In this document: piece by piece, positions 56,201 through 64,000 of the stretch
How the letters are laid out: every line of letters begins with the position of its first letter
How positions within the stretch are numbered: position 1 is the stretch's first letter
Assembly: GCA_963576735.1 (NCBI GenBank)
Contig: OY755187.1
Coordinates: 13,640,001-13,704,000, forward strand
Source of the DNA: Bedellia somnulentella
Lineage: Eukaryota; Arthropoda; Insecta; Lepidoptera; Bedelliidae
DNA length: 64,000 nt
Direction of reading: 5' to 3'
Notes under the pieces: generated by a model
The model's input: the letters and a program-made list of their open reading frames with translations, nothing else
Told to the model about the DNA's origin: nothing
The model's database searches: none
Translations under genes and position numbers: made by a program

Positions 56201-59200
56201 CGTTGGATACCTGTTTTAGTGGACAGCTGATATTGTATGAGTTAATTAAGGCATTTTTAAGGATACTTACATTTGTGTCTATTTGGTTAGTGTCTTCTTT
56301 CATTACCTTGCGCTCGTGACTTTGGAGTTCCTTTTCAACGAGGCTTTTGAAAATGGTTGTGTCAGTCCGCCGTGGATTCCGTCGAGGTTCCGGCGGTTTG
56401 ATGTTGCAGTTTAGATTGAATCGTATCCACCTGTGATCAGAGCAAGTTAGTTCTTTTGATACTACCCAATCGGTTGTCATTGTGTAAGCTTGATTGGTGG
56501 CAAATGTGGCATCTATTCTAGTTTGACCCCGGGAAGTTACCCAGGTAGGCTCTGACCCTATGTTGAGTATATTAAGGTTAGTTGTGAGTAAGTAGAGTGA
56601 GAGAGACTCTCCTCTTTTGTTAGAATCGGGGGAACCCCACATGGGGTGATGGGCATTTGTGTCTGCGCCTAGTATGATTTCAAGGTTGTGTATGTCTGTG
56701 TGGTTTACCAGTTCAGTCATTTCTGTGGGCGGGCAGTTGTCGTTGTCCCCCGGCATGTAGACTGAGGCTAGTATGATGTCTGTGGTGTCCTCTTCTTCGT
56801 TTTTGACCTTCAGGTTGATTGCTGTTAGGTCTCTGGAGCAGAATTGAGATAAGGGTGTGGTGTTATAGTGTTTGGGAACATATATACAGGTTCTTGGTGT
56901 GTCTGATATTGTTGTATCAAGGATGAGCTTACCTCCGATGTTACTGAGGCCGCAGATTCTGTTATCTCGTACCCATGGTTCTTGAATGAGTGCGATAGTG
57001 TTATTATTTGTTTCAAGTATTCTTCTCATAATTGATGTTGCCGTTCGGCTATGCATGAGATTTGCTTGTATTATTTTTATTTTATTATTATTATTATTGT
57101 TATTTATGGCCCCGTTAATCTGCTGACATGGGCCATTGTCGTCTGGTGTCTTGTTCGTGCTGTTATTCTGAGAGGCCATCACTGGTTAGGTCGACTCCTT
57201 CCGTCTCAGTCTGGTTGTCGTCGTCTGGTCTGGGAGATGATCTCAGTAGCCAACTCTCCGCTCTTTGGCTCTGTTCTAGGGCCATATTGGCCATCCTCTC
57301 TGTTTCCTCTTTGAGTGACAGTATTTCCGTCTCAGTCAATTTGACTTCATCTGTCTCCATGTTGGTACTCTCTCTGTCCATATTTGGTTTTGTCTCAGTC
57401 TCGGGTTCTGGAGGCTTGTCTGATAGTACGCCCTTGTTTAAGAAGCGTACATATATTGTTCCTAGGAGGAAGGATACTTTCCTTTCCTCCCTTACCAATT
57501 TATCTACCTCTTCAGGGGGTAGGTGAAGCGTGAGGTACGTGCCAATCCACTTACCTTCTTTGGATGTTATGGCTTCTTGTAGGTGCCACTTCTTGACATC
57601 GTATTGTTGATTTTGGCCAATCAGGACTTTGTTCAGCCGCTCTAGGTCCCCGGTGTAGTTGGGGACAAACAGTATACAGCGTACCCGGGTCGGAACTTCA
57701 GCCTGTTTGACCGCTATCAGTGTCTCTGTGTCCTTTGGCCACTTCATCTTCGTGATGTTGGTTTCTAGCCATTTCTTGGCGTTGTCATTTTTGCACCAGA
57801 TTCTTAGTGCTCCGTCGATGATGACGGGAAAGCCCTGGAATTCTGGTAGGATTGTGTCCTCGCAATCGAATATTAGATTTGATAGATTGTCTTTTATCCA
57901 TTCTCCTTCACTTGGGGTCAGGTCTCGGGGCGGATTTACGCAGATTGCCATGCTCAGTTCGGCTGCATGGCTTTTCGCTGCGGTTGCGTAGCTTCCGCGT
58001 TTGGATGTAGTTTGTCTGTCCTCTGTCTTCGCCCTTTTTGGTCCGGGTTGTGTTTGTGATGGGGAAATCGTGTCGTTCGGCCGTTCTCGTTTTGTATAAC
58101 TCGCCTCTGTGTGGGTTTTGTCGTGGTGGGGGTGGTTGCGTTCGGTGTTTGGGATGCGTTTTCCTCTTCCTGCCCGTGTCCCTCGATATCTTCTGTATCT
58201 CTTTCTGTCTTCCTCCTCAGCAGATTCTTGAGGGCGCTCGGATCGGGTGCTCTCTCCACTTCGAGGTGGTGACCCCTTTCGGCTATGACTACCTTCTCGG
58301 CCTCGCTCCCTTTCAGTAAACTGGCGGGGAGCGTTGCGGGAGTTGGAGTCTGCCGATCGGGGCCGGTCCTCTCTGTGGGAGGGTCCCGCCTCCGGATGCT
58401 GCCTTCTGCTAGAGGAGGTTGACGGTGCCGGTGATCTTTGGCGTGGTCTTCGTTGGCCTTGACTGCTTTTCTTGACAGCTTTGATGCGAGGCACCACAAG
58501 CTGCCAGGAGTTCTGTGGTCGGTCCTTGGCGAAATCGGGCGCTAGAGCAGCCGCTGAATTATTTTTGTCATATTTTGAGGGCGCTGAAATAGCAGCCGAA
58601 TGAGCTGCGGATGCGGCTCCTCCCGTTCCATCTTCACTGCGGCATTTAGACGTCCCCCCCAGAATACGATGGGGACTGCCTAGTCTTGTGGGACTAGGGC
58701 GGGATTCCCTCACGTCGTGAGGACCCGCCTGGGTAGTTCTTTTACTAGATGCCTGTTGTTCCATTTTGAATTTAAAAGAAAAACCTTAAACAAATAAGGG
58801 GGATTAAGGGTTTGGATTTTTGGAGTCGAGGTTACCTTCCTCCAGGATGATATAAGATATATATTATAATAAGGAAATTGATAAATATAATTCAAGAGGG
58901 ACAGATTATAAATTATATTATAATAGATAAATATCTGTAGTTTGGGAAATAGATATTGATAAAAGGATGTACTCGTAAGTATAAATACAAGGTGTTAATA
59001 AATACTTATGTAAATATGGGATGGGGTCGGGATGGGGAGAGGAATAGGGGTATCCCTCCGCAATTAGCTGCTTTCGCCACAGGAGTAGGTATTAAAAAGA
59101 TAAGCAGGTCCTGTTAGTAGCTATGCATTTCCAGGGTGCACGAACGTGGACGTTTGCGGTAGGGCATTTGGTGAGTGTGCTGGATAGTTCACCTGCTTAC

Positions 59201-60379
59201 TGAACATACACTGGACCGAGATCCCTCACCTTGCAACCCTTGACTTGTGGTATAAGGTACTAACACAGAATATATTTAACTATTTCAAAGAGAGAGACAA
59301 AGATTCATTTAAATTCATCATGGAAATGTTGCCTGCGGCTATGGACGTTATCATGCTTTCATTGCTGTATAGTAATGAATGAACTGTCATACATTTTTTT
59401 GATACTACTACTAGATAAAAAATTATGATGCTTACTTAAACAATCAACACTTATAGATGAAATGCTGAACTATAATAGAAACAGGAAAAGCTTTTGGGGA
59501 AAAATTTTAAGAAATTTCTTGTTGGACATCAATAGTTATAATTGGAGAGAATATGGTAATATAGCCCAAAAGCGAGGTAGCCAGAGCTTTTGAATTGGTC
59601 ATTTATTTAAATATAGTGTAATGTGATATTGCAAAATAGTAACTGTAACTTACATCTCTGTGTAAAAACATACACATACAGACTTCCAGCTATAAATCCT
59701 GATAAGCAGTAGAGCTTTAGAACTATAAGTTCCTCAACCACTTTTGGAGTTTGAAAATGGAAATGATTGTAAAGTTTGTGATGGGATCGAACCACATTGC
59801 CTAACAACCCTAAATTGGTTGGTGCTATTCTAAGCCATCACCATACAGCAAATATGTTAATGTGAGTAAAGCGATGCAGTTGTGAGTGAGAAATGTTAAT
59901 ATCATGATAAATGTAAGTCATCAATAAATCTTTATCATTAATAGATGTCCATTTAGTTGTAAAATTATACTGGTACATTTTATTTTCCATTTATGTGTTC
60001 ATTCTTTAATCTGTTAGTGATGAAATAATATGGCCACCCCATTAAATCATTACTTTTCAGATGAGATTTCTTTTCATGGGTTTTTTTTTTAATTTTAGCA
60101 AAAAATCAACATATTTCATTTTACGTACAAAAAAAATACTAACCAGGCTTTTTGTACAAATGCTAGATGTGATAAATAAGACTTTTTGATTAGTATCACA
60201 CATTTCCCTTTCTTCTTCACACTGCCTTTTAAAATATAGTTTGTCATTCTCTACTGGCTTTTAAAATTCCAGCAAATCATGTGAGTCATCTGCAAGGATG
60301 TTCTACAACTGAAATTAATCAGCTGCTGGGTACCGCAATAGATATTGAAAACATTTACATAGCCATGCATGGAAGATAA
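51743..60379 (+). CDS. Probable host gene, 127-aa protein of unknown function
   Basis: Exons are 51743-51916 (ATG preceded by an in-frame TAG, donor GTAAAT), 59269-59371 (acceptor CTAACACAG, donor GTAATG) and 60273-60379 (acceptor ATTCCAG, stop TAA). Lengths 174+103+107 give 128 codons and all phases agree. The protein begins MVFFSAGGAVTIGID and includes KRVYNWKVFPKL, FKERDKDSFKFIMEML, AAMDVIMLSLL and INQLLGTAIDIENIYIAM. It is mixed helix with no signal peptide or known domain. A second copy of exon 2 at 52203-52305 has lost its donor; reading it runs into TAG almost at once. A LOA-like LINE fills the intron. The family is not recognised. Confidence 0.5.
52175..52306. repeat. 132-bp target-site duplication, left copy
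   Basis: Identical over 132 bp to 59241-59372. It abuts the 3' tail of the LINE (tatag followed by atag repeats). It contains the acceptor and all of exon 2 of the 127-aa gene but not its donor. Confidence 0.9.
52487..52630 (+). repeat. Repeat family B, 5' fragment
   Basis: Matches the first ~140 bp of the copies at 20170 and 49892 (gtgtcggcttagaatagc through ttattttaccatctttt). Confidence 0.75.
52680..53069 (-). mobile_element. SINE family A, full copy
   Basis: Inverted copy of 49068-49446, flanked by TTTTAGAATA (52670-52679 and 53070-53079). The last 23 bp of the head (cccactgggctatcacggtt) are tandemly duplicated at 53023-53068. Confidence 0.9.
53155..53205. repeat. (AT)n microsatellite
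   Basis: Pure AT dinucleotide run at the centre of the foldback element. Confidence 0.9.
53469..57179 (-). CDS. LOA-like LINE ORF2: endonuclease, reverse transcriptase, RNase H
   Basis: Intact, 1236 codons from the ATG at 57179 (a GTG lies just before). Endonuclease at about residues 35-255: IKIIQANLMHS, ALIQEPW (Glu), GADTNAHH (~175) and CSDHRW (~246). RT at about 480-780: SFRPISLSSF, DIEGAFDKT (motif A), RGCPQGGVLSPLLWN and GYADDIAIL (~705). RNase H at about 960-1085: IYTDGSKTKDGTG, AECIGI, SDSKAVLQAL and HSNSLGNDAADELA, so all four catalytic acids are present. The C-terminal knuckle is CRACMEAEETVNHVMFEC (~1180). ORF2 overlaps the end of ORF1 by 17 nt. It makes the nick, copies the RNA and removes the template. 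Confidence 0.9.
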   Translation of the reverse strand: MASQNNSTNKTPDDNGPCQQINGAINNNNNNNKIKIIQANLMHSRTATSIMRRILETNNNTIALIQEPWVRDNRICGLSNIGGKLILDTTISDTPRTCIYVPKHYNTTPLSQFCSRDLTAINLKVKNEEEDTTDIILASVYMPGDNDNCPPTEMTELVNHTDIHNLEIILGADTNAHHPMWGSPDSNKRGESLSLYLLTTNLNILNIGSEPTWVTSRGQTRIDATFATNQAYTMTTDWVVSKELTCSDHRWIRFNLNCNIKPPEPRRNPRRTDTTIFKSLVEKELQSHERKVMKEDTNQIDTNVSILKNALINSYNISCPLKQVSNEVRNKWWNPKLARQKEELRKFFNIAKNSRQKSDWEVFRKARNQYKKDTRKCSRKAWKQFTETIESNNEANRVRKILSTNDRNTLGTLKRRDGTYTRSDQETCTELLETHFPNCNIANENKWENPKTNPTQTDWTLANKITTKDRIKWAINTFEPYKSPGLDGIIPAFMQWAENSVIPWLQDIFVACLAHQYIPVQWREVRATFIPKPGKTDYTQAKSFRPISLSSFMLKTLERLCDRHIRDGPLKAKPLHKYQHAYTTGKSTETALHDVVAKIEIAMSQKMMTLAVLIDIEGAFDKTAFQSIKNALERYNIDHTLSGWIGNMLGQRAVQVALNEATRARVMRGCPQGGVLSPLLWNMVVDELIRRLNNKGYYAIGYADDIAILIDGPNEKTISNQMSQALKIVENWCKEQQLSVNTNKTDMILFTRKTKINFNDPPTLFGTTLKLSNEVKYLGVILDSKLNWSKHVDRTITKATIALWQCKKILGKNWGLHPRITHWLYTTIIRPIISYGALVWWPRTVQSTCQKILEKMQRAACIAITGAMKTTPTAALQAMLNLPPLHLYIQQEAAITAIRLETSKMLRKDCRIKHTTIKTEAYQYQPLIEGPCDKIKKRYIFNKQYVVLLHEEQKDYSKSNELRIYTDGSKTKDGTGAGAFSHDLNIKTYKTLGQYNTVYQAECIGILLAATAILERKVNTTNIKILSDSKAVLQALKSNTINNGLILQCHRTLEKVTETNEVTLQWIKGHSNSLGNDAADELARRGSDNIIEGPEPIVPIPFNQYRTWLRQRTQEQHNSLWREITECRQSKEAMPDIDKKLTRRLLRLNRRSLRTITGIITGHCSLNKHFHNIGVTDSPLCRACMEAEETVNHVMFECQALNSPYSKDRTKTGSTKNSLKDLGQLERFWTELGWIE
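57163..58764 (-). CDS. LOA-like LINE ORF1 nucleic-acid-binding protein
   Basis: An intact 533-codon frame. Residues 1-265 are low-complexity, rich in Arg, Ser, Pro and Glu. Residues ~270-440 are folded-looking (IIDGALRIWCKNDNAKKWL, RVRCILFVPNYTG, KWHLQEAI, WIGTYLTLHLPPEEV), like the DUF4780 region of insect LINE ORF1. The tail is acidic. No CCHC knuckles are visible. It would coat the element RNA. Its stop overlaps the ORF2 start. Confidence 0.8.
   Translation of the reverse strand: MEQQASSKRTTQAGPHDVRESRPSPTRLGSPHRILGGTSKCRSEDGTGGAASAAHSAAISAPSKYDKNNSAAALAPDFAKDRPQNSWQLVVPRIKAVKKSSQGQRRPRQRSPAPSTSSSRRQHPEAGPSHREDRPRSADSNSRNAPRQFTERERGREGSHSRKGSPPRSGESTRSERPQESAEEEDRKRYRRYRGTRAGRGKRIPNTERNHPHHDKTHTEASYTKRERPNDTISPSQTQPGPKRAKTEDRQTTSKRGSYATAAKSHAAELSMAICVNPPRDLTPSEGEWIKDNLSNLIFDCEDTILPEFQGFPVIIDGALRIWCKNDNAKKWLETNITKMKWPKDTETLIAVKQAEVPTRVRCILFVPNYTGDLERLNKVLIGQNQQYDVKKWHLQEAITSKEGKWIGTYLTLHLPPEEVDKLVREERKVSFLLGTIYVRFLNKGVLSDKPPEPETETKPNMDRESTNMETDEVKLTETEILSLKEETERMANMALEQSQRAESWLLRSSPRPDDDNQTETEGVDLTSDGLSE
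58765..59240 (-). promoter_or_regulatory. LINE 5' UTR / internal promoter region
   Basis: 476 bp between the right target duplication and the ORF1 ATG. No ORF. The promoter is assumed from position, as full-length LINEs carry internal promoters. Confidence 0.5.
59241..59372. repeat. 132-bp target-site duplication, right copy
   Basis: Identical to 52175-52306. It holds exon 2 of the 127-aa gene with acceptor; the donor GTAATG begins at its last base and continues outside. Confidence 0.9.
59583..59850 (-). repeat. Diverged copy of repeat family B
   Basis: Inverted and degraded match to 49892-50150 (gccagagctttt, ttcctcaaccacttttgga, ggtgctattctaagcca). It lies in the second intron of the 127-aa gene. 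Confidence 0.6.
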
Positions 60380-61650
60380 TCTAGTTGCTGGAAGAATTTA
60401 TTACTTCTTGTGCAGGGTGAGTCTTTTTTAATTTATTAGAAAGATAGATTGTGCAATTAGCCACTACAGAAGGTCTACTCTTCAACTCAACAATGATAAA
60501 ATTTATCCGCATCTCTTCTAACCCCTAATTATTTATTTGTATCATGTTATTTACACAAAACGGAGATTCGGATTTTGCTAAGTGTGTATACAAGTTGTTA
60601 TACTGAACAAATCCAATCATACCTCTGTAGTTCTTAATGGTTTCATTGACTTCAGAATACATTCATACATATATTCACGGTGTTAGTTACCATTGGGGTA
60701 GGCAGAGACTAAAACTCACTTAGTTATACAATCTAAGCATCATCTCTAGTTTTATTTACATCTGTCAATATTTTTAATGCCCTTTTATTCTTTCTTTGGA
60801 TGCCTGCCTTTTTGAGCACTTCCTTTATTTGACATTGATCTACTAGTAAGTGCTATAATTAGTTTTGTTCTTTACTTGTATTACAAACCTTGTTTGACCT
60901 TCTAATCATACTGGTGAGTACAACACGAATATATTATATATAGGTTGTAAACATAAATAAGTTGTGTTTGGTTAAGTTTTGTTTCAATTGCATATATATT
61001 TTGCAAAATACTGTTTGTGTGTTGTTGTGTATGCAATAAAGTGTTTAAATAAATAAATAATATTTTAAAAGCAGTTAGAAGTGGCTAGTCTCAGTTAGAT
61101 GTAGTAGGTTTTGCATTACTTTGATTTTTGTCATTCTGACATGCAGCCTTGTATTGTTCTTGGGTTTGTTTCCTGAGACAAGTGCTCTTAATGCCTTATT
61201 ATATTTCAAATCACTCTAATTGATAGACTCCATCATCAACAACTGTGTGCTTCTGATTATGATATGTAGTATGAGATGATGTCACTATGTACTCATCTGA
61301 TGAAACATTGCATGTGAAAATGCAATCATGGTTTGTTTAAACACTGGTAATTTTCATTGTGTATATTGTTTTATTTGATCACCTCATTAAACAATAAATA
61401 TTAAACAAATAAAATCTGCCCCGCGCACAGCGCATCCACAAGGCTGCACTGACAGGGTCGCCATGCAAAGATTTAATCTAAAAGATGTTTCCTAACTCTC
61501 ACAGTCCATATATGACCCCACTAAGGGGCTCCAGTCTACCTTATATAGGGTGATTTGGCCATAGTCCACCACGCTGGCCAATTGCGGGTTGGCAGACTAA
61601 CGACTACTGCCGTAAATTAAGACTTACGACACGTAACGTTACACTATAGA
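60380..61650. other. 3' flank of the host gene with repeat tails
   Basis: A short inverted SINE tail with gtagggcagagact-like sequence lies at about 60668-60715. A LINE-like tail (gtatgcaataaagtg then taaataaa) ends near 61060. 61570-61610 has a phrase (ggccaattgcgggttggcag) common near lepidopteran retroelements. No gene was seen. Confidence 0.45.
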
Positions 61651-63893
61651 AGGTGTTATTATTATTATTATTATTATTAGACGGGCGGTAAACGCCACGG
61701 GTTTCCGCACTGAGCCCGACATGGCGGACCATTGTACGTGGACCAAGTGGTCAACTAGCTCTCCCAGCCTAATTCCGTCCAGAAGGCAAGTAGCTTATCC
61801 AGGTCAGCTACCGCCCCTGGGAGCGACTTTATTGTTCCTATAGTGTTTTTTCGGATATCGGCCACTCCAGTGCATTCCTGGAGCACGTGAGCGACCGTCT
61901 CATCAGCCTTCATGCACGCACGGCATAGAGGGCTGTCGGTGATGCCTATAGTGTGTAAGTGTTTGTTTAATGTGGTATGTCCTGTGAGTATTCCCGCCAC
62001 TGTCCGCAGGTTCTTCCTACTAAGTCGTAGTGCGCGCCCGGTCAGCTTTATGTCAAGGGTTGGCATAGTTTCCTTTGACTGTCTGCAGCCAGGCTCTTCC
62101 TGCCAGTGTGACTTGGAGAGAGAGTGTGTGCGTTCTCTTAGCCACGCACGCAGCTGACCAAAAGGCAGGGGGATAATCGGTTCAGGACCCTGCAGGTTTC
62201 TGGCCGACCCCGCCCTAGCCAGTTCGTCAGCCGCGTCGTTTCCCAATGAGCCGCTATGACCTTTAATCCATTGAAGGGTTATAATGTTTTTCCCGGCTAC
62301 CTCCTCCAGAGCACCGTGGCACTCCAGGACTAGTCCTGAAGTGAACACACAACGATCCAGAGCCTGTAGCACAGATGCACTGTCCGAGATGATTTTGACA
62401 TGCATATCGGACAGCGCACGGGCTTTGATTGCCATTGCCGCCTCAATTATTCCAAGACACTCCGCTTGGAATACCGTATTGTGGTGGCCTAGGCTTTTGG
62501 AGATTTTGATATTGAGGTCTTGTGAGTATACGCCCGCTCCAGTCCCTTGGTTGGTCTTGGAGCCATCTGTATACACACGCACCTCTTTAATATCGGAGTA
62601 GTCATGTTGTTCCTCTTCGAGTACAACAGTGTAATTGTGCTTGGTTATAATGGTTTTTGTTATCCTATCACATGGTGCAGTAAGTAAGGGCTGGTATTGG
62701 ATGGCCGCTGTATAAATATTAGTGTGTAGGATTCTGGAGTCATTTTTGAGGTGTCCTGCCTTTTTCAGCCTAAGTGAGGACATCGCTGCCTCTTGCTGTA
62801 TGTGTAAGTGTAAGGGCGGCAGATTCAGTAGCACCTGAAGAGCTGCCGTGGGTGCGGTTCTCATACAGCCCGTGATGGCCATACAGGCAAGCCGTTGCAT
62901 TTTTTCTAGGTCGTTTTGGGCTGTTGTTAATCTAGTTCTCGACCACCAGACCAGTGAGCCGTAGGTTATCACAGGTCTAATAATGGTGGTATAAAGCCAG
63001 TGTACGATCTTAGGTTTTAATCCCCAGTTTTTACCTAGTATCCGCTTGCACTGCCATAGCATAGCGCTGGCTTTTTTTAAAGTGTTATCTAAATGTGGTT
63101 TCCAGCTCAGTTTGTCATCTAGGGTAATTCCTAGATATTTAACAGTCTTGGAAAGAGTGAGTTGGGTTCCAATCCAAAGAGTTTTGGAAGTTCAAAAGGG
63201 GGGAGTTTCCTTTTGTGAGTGAAAAGAATTAGTTCAGTCTTTTTAGGGTTTACTTTCAGGTCGTATTCGTTACACCATGTCTCCACTACTCTTAATGCTT
63301 GACCCATTTGATTGCAGAGCGTGTTTACATGATTTCCATTTAGTAGGATAGTGAGATCGTCCGCGTAGCCTACAGTAAAGTAGCCTCGGGCATTAAGCCT
63401 CCTAAGTAGAGAGTCGACCACCATGTTCCATAGGAGTGGGGAGAGGACCCCCCCTTGGGGGCATCCTCTTGTCACAATGGCTCTGGTGGTGTCTTTTAGG
63501 GTTACTTGGACCGCTCTGAGTCTCAACATGTTAACAACCCAACCCCTGAGTGTGGAGTTAACACGGAAGTCTTTCAGAGTTTTCTCGATACAGGGTATGT
63601 TAGTTTTATCGAAAGCACCCTCAATATCTATGAAGGTGCCTAGTGTGGATAGCTTGGTGCTGAGTGCACATTCAATTTTAGATATAACGTTGTGTAGTGC
63701 AGTCTCAGTTGATTTATCTTTAGTGAAAGCGTGTTGGTTTATATGGAGGGGTTTTTTCGCAAGTGATTTTTCTCTTATATGTCTGTCACAGAGTCTTTCC
63801 AGAGTTTTTAAGAGAAAGGATGTGAGGCTGATGGGTCTAAAGGACTTCGGGTCGGTATAGTCCGACTTACCGGGTTTGGGTAAGAAGGTGTTT
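61651..63893 (-). pseudogene. Second LOA-like LINE, 5'-truncated
   Basis: On the minus strand the frame is open from about 63893 (PKPGKSDYTDPKSFRPISL) through DIEGAFDKT, GCPQGGVLSPLLWNMV and GYADDLTILL to 63131, then a one-base change near 63160, then 63062-61755 with the thumb, RNase H (VYTDGSKTNQGTGAG, ISDSASVLQAL, HSGSLGNDAADELA) and a knuckle (CRACMKADETVAHVLQEC). The C-terminus ends LGWES, like the intact LINE. The 3' UTR ends in a TAA repeat near 61658. The endonuclease and ORF1 are absent. Confidence 0.85.
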
Positions 63894-64000
63894 TGAAAGG
63901 CGGATGCCTAAGGGGCCATTCGATTTCGTGTCGTGTAAGTGTCTAAACACGATGCTTCAGGAACTGGAATAATGAAGAAATTTTATTATTTTATGAACAC
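63894..64000. other. Flank beyond the truncated LINE
   Basis: Unrelated AT-rich sequence up to the window edge; nothing recognised. Confidence 0.4.

Larger units (their letters stand above)
52307..59240 (-). mobile_element. LOA-like LINE, apparently full length, with nested hAT/SINE in its 3' UTR
   Basis: 5' UTR (59240-58765), ORF1 (58764-57163), ORF2 (57179-53469) and a 3' UTR ending in a tctatctat tail. Both ORFs are open. It is flanked by a perfect 132-bp duplication. RNase H after the RT and the LGWIE C-terminus suggest the LOA group; the clade is tentative. Confidence 0.85.

Noticed and set aside
53701..56319. Plus-strand ORFs across the LINE
   Set aside because: They are antisense shadows of the intact minus-strand ORF2 and have no domains of their own.

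Overview
This window looks like a gene-poor, AT-rich stretch of an insect nuclear genome, probably a moth or butterfly. The reasons are GT-AG introns inside transposon genes, Helitron ends with the lepidopteran type of terminus, several tRNA-derived SINE families, and I-clade and LOA-like LINEs together with Transib, P, hAT, ISL2EU, copia and Polinton-like sequences. The species assignment is inference. No bacterial-style operon, rRNA gene or CRISPR array is present.

Layout. 0-5.8 kb is intergenic DNA with a tRNA-headed SINE family, one copy of which is flanked by a 49-bp duplication. 5.9-48.6 kb reads best as one old I-clade LINE blown open by nested insertions. Its endonuclease is at 5858-6464, its reverse transcriptase at 41.47-42.95 kb, and its RNase H and zinc-knuckle end at 46.4-48.3 kb. 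Between the first two pieces sits a TIR DNA transposon, called X here (about 6460-41468). X codes a long protein with a Cys-rich N-terminus, a transposase-like centre, a PIN/FEN1-like nuclease-like region and a CXC tail. X is itself split three times: by an ISL2EU element (8891-14096, THAP-DDE transposase plus YqaJ exonuclease); by a 16.2-kb composite block (14809-31051) holding a coiled-coil ORF, SINE and Helitron debris, a small spliced gene, a Transib transposase and Polinton-like polymerase and packaging-ATPase genes; and by a copia LTR element (32654-41163). A P element (32867-36981, 8-bp target duplication) landed exactly in the copia primer-binding site, and a small hAT element sits in the copia 3' LTR. 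A Sola-like DNA transposon (42956-46435, ATTA duplication) interrupts the LINE reverse transcriptase in frame.

48.6-64 kb is SINE-rich. It holds a probable three-exon host gene for a 127-aa protein (51743-60379). The second exon of that gene has been duplicated whole by an apparently intact LOA-like LINE (52307-59240, minus strand) that carries a perfect 132-bp target-site duplication. A related, 5'-truncated LOA-like LINE (about 61650-63893) closes the window.

How the parts relate. Few genes here look functional. The best candidates are the two intact LINE ORFs, the 127-aa host gene, the spliced 103-aa and 125-aa genes, and the packaging ATPase. Most other ORFs are decayed transposon genes broken by one or two stops or by single-base shifts, often in homopolymer runs. 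All family names are from memory of motifs; no database was searched.
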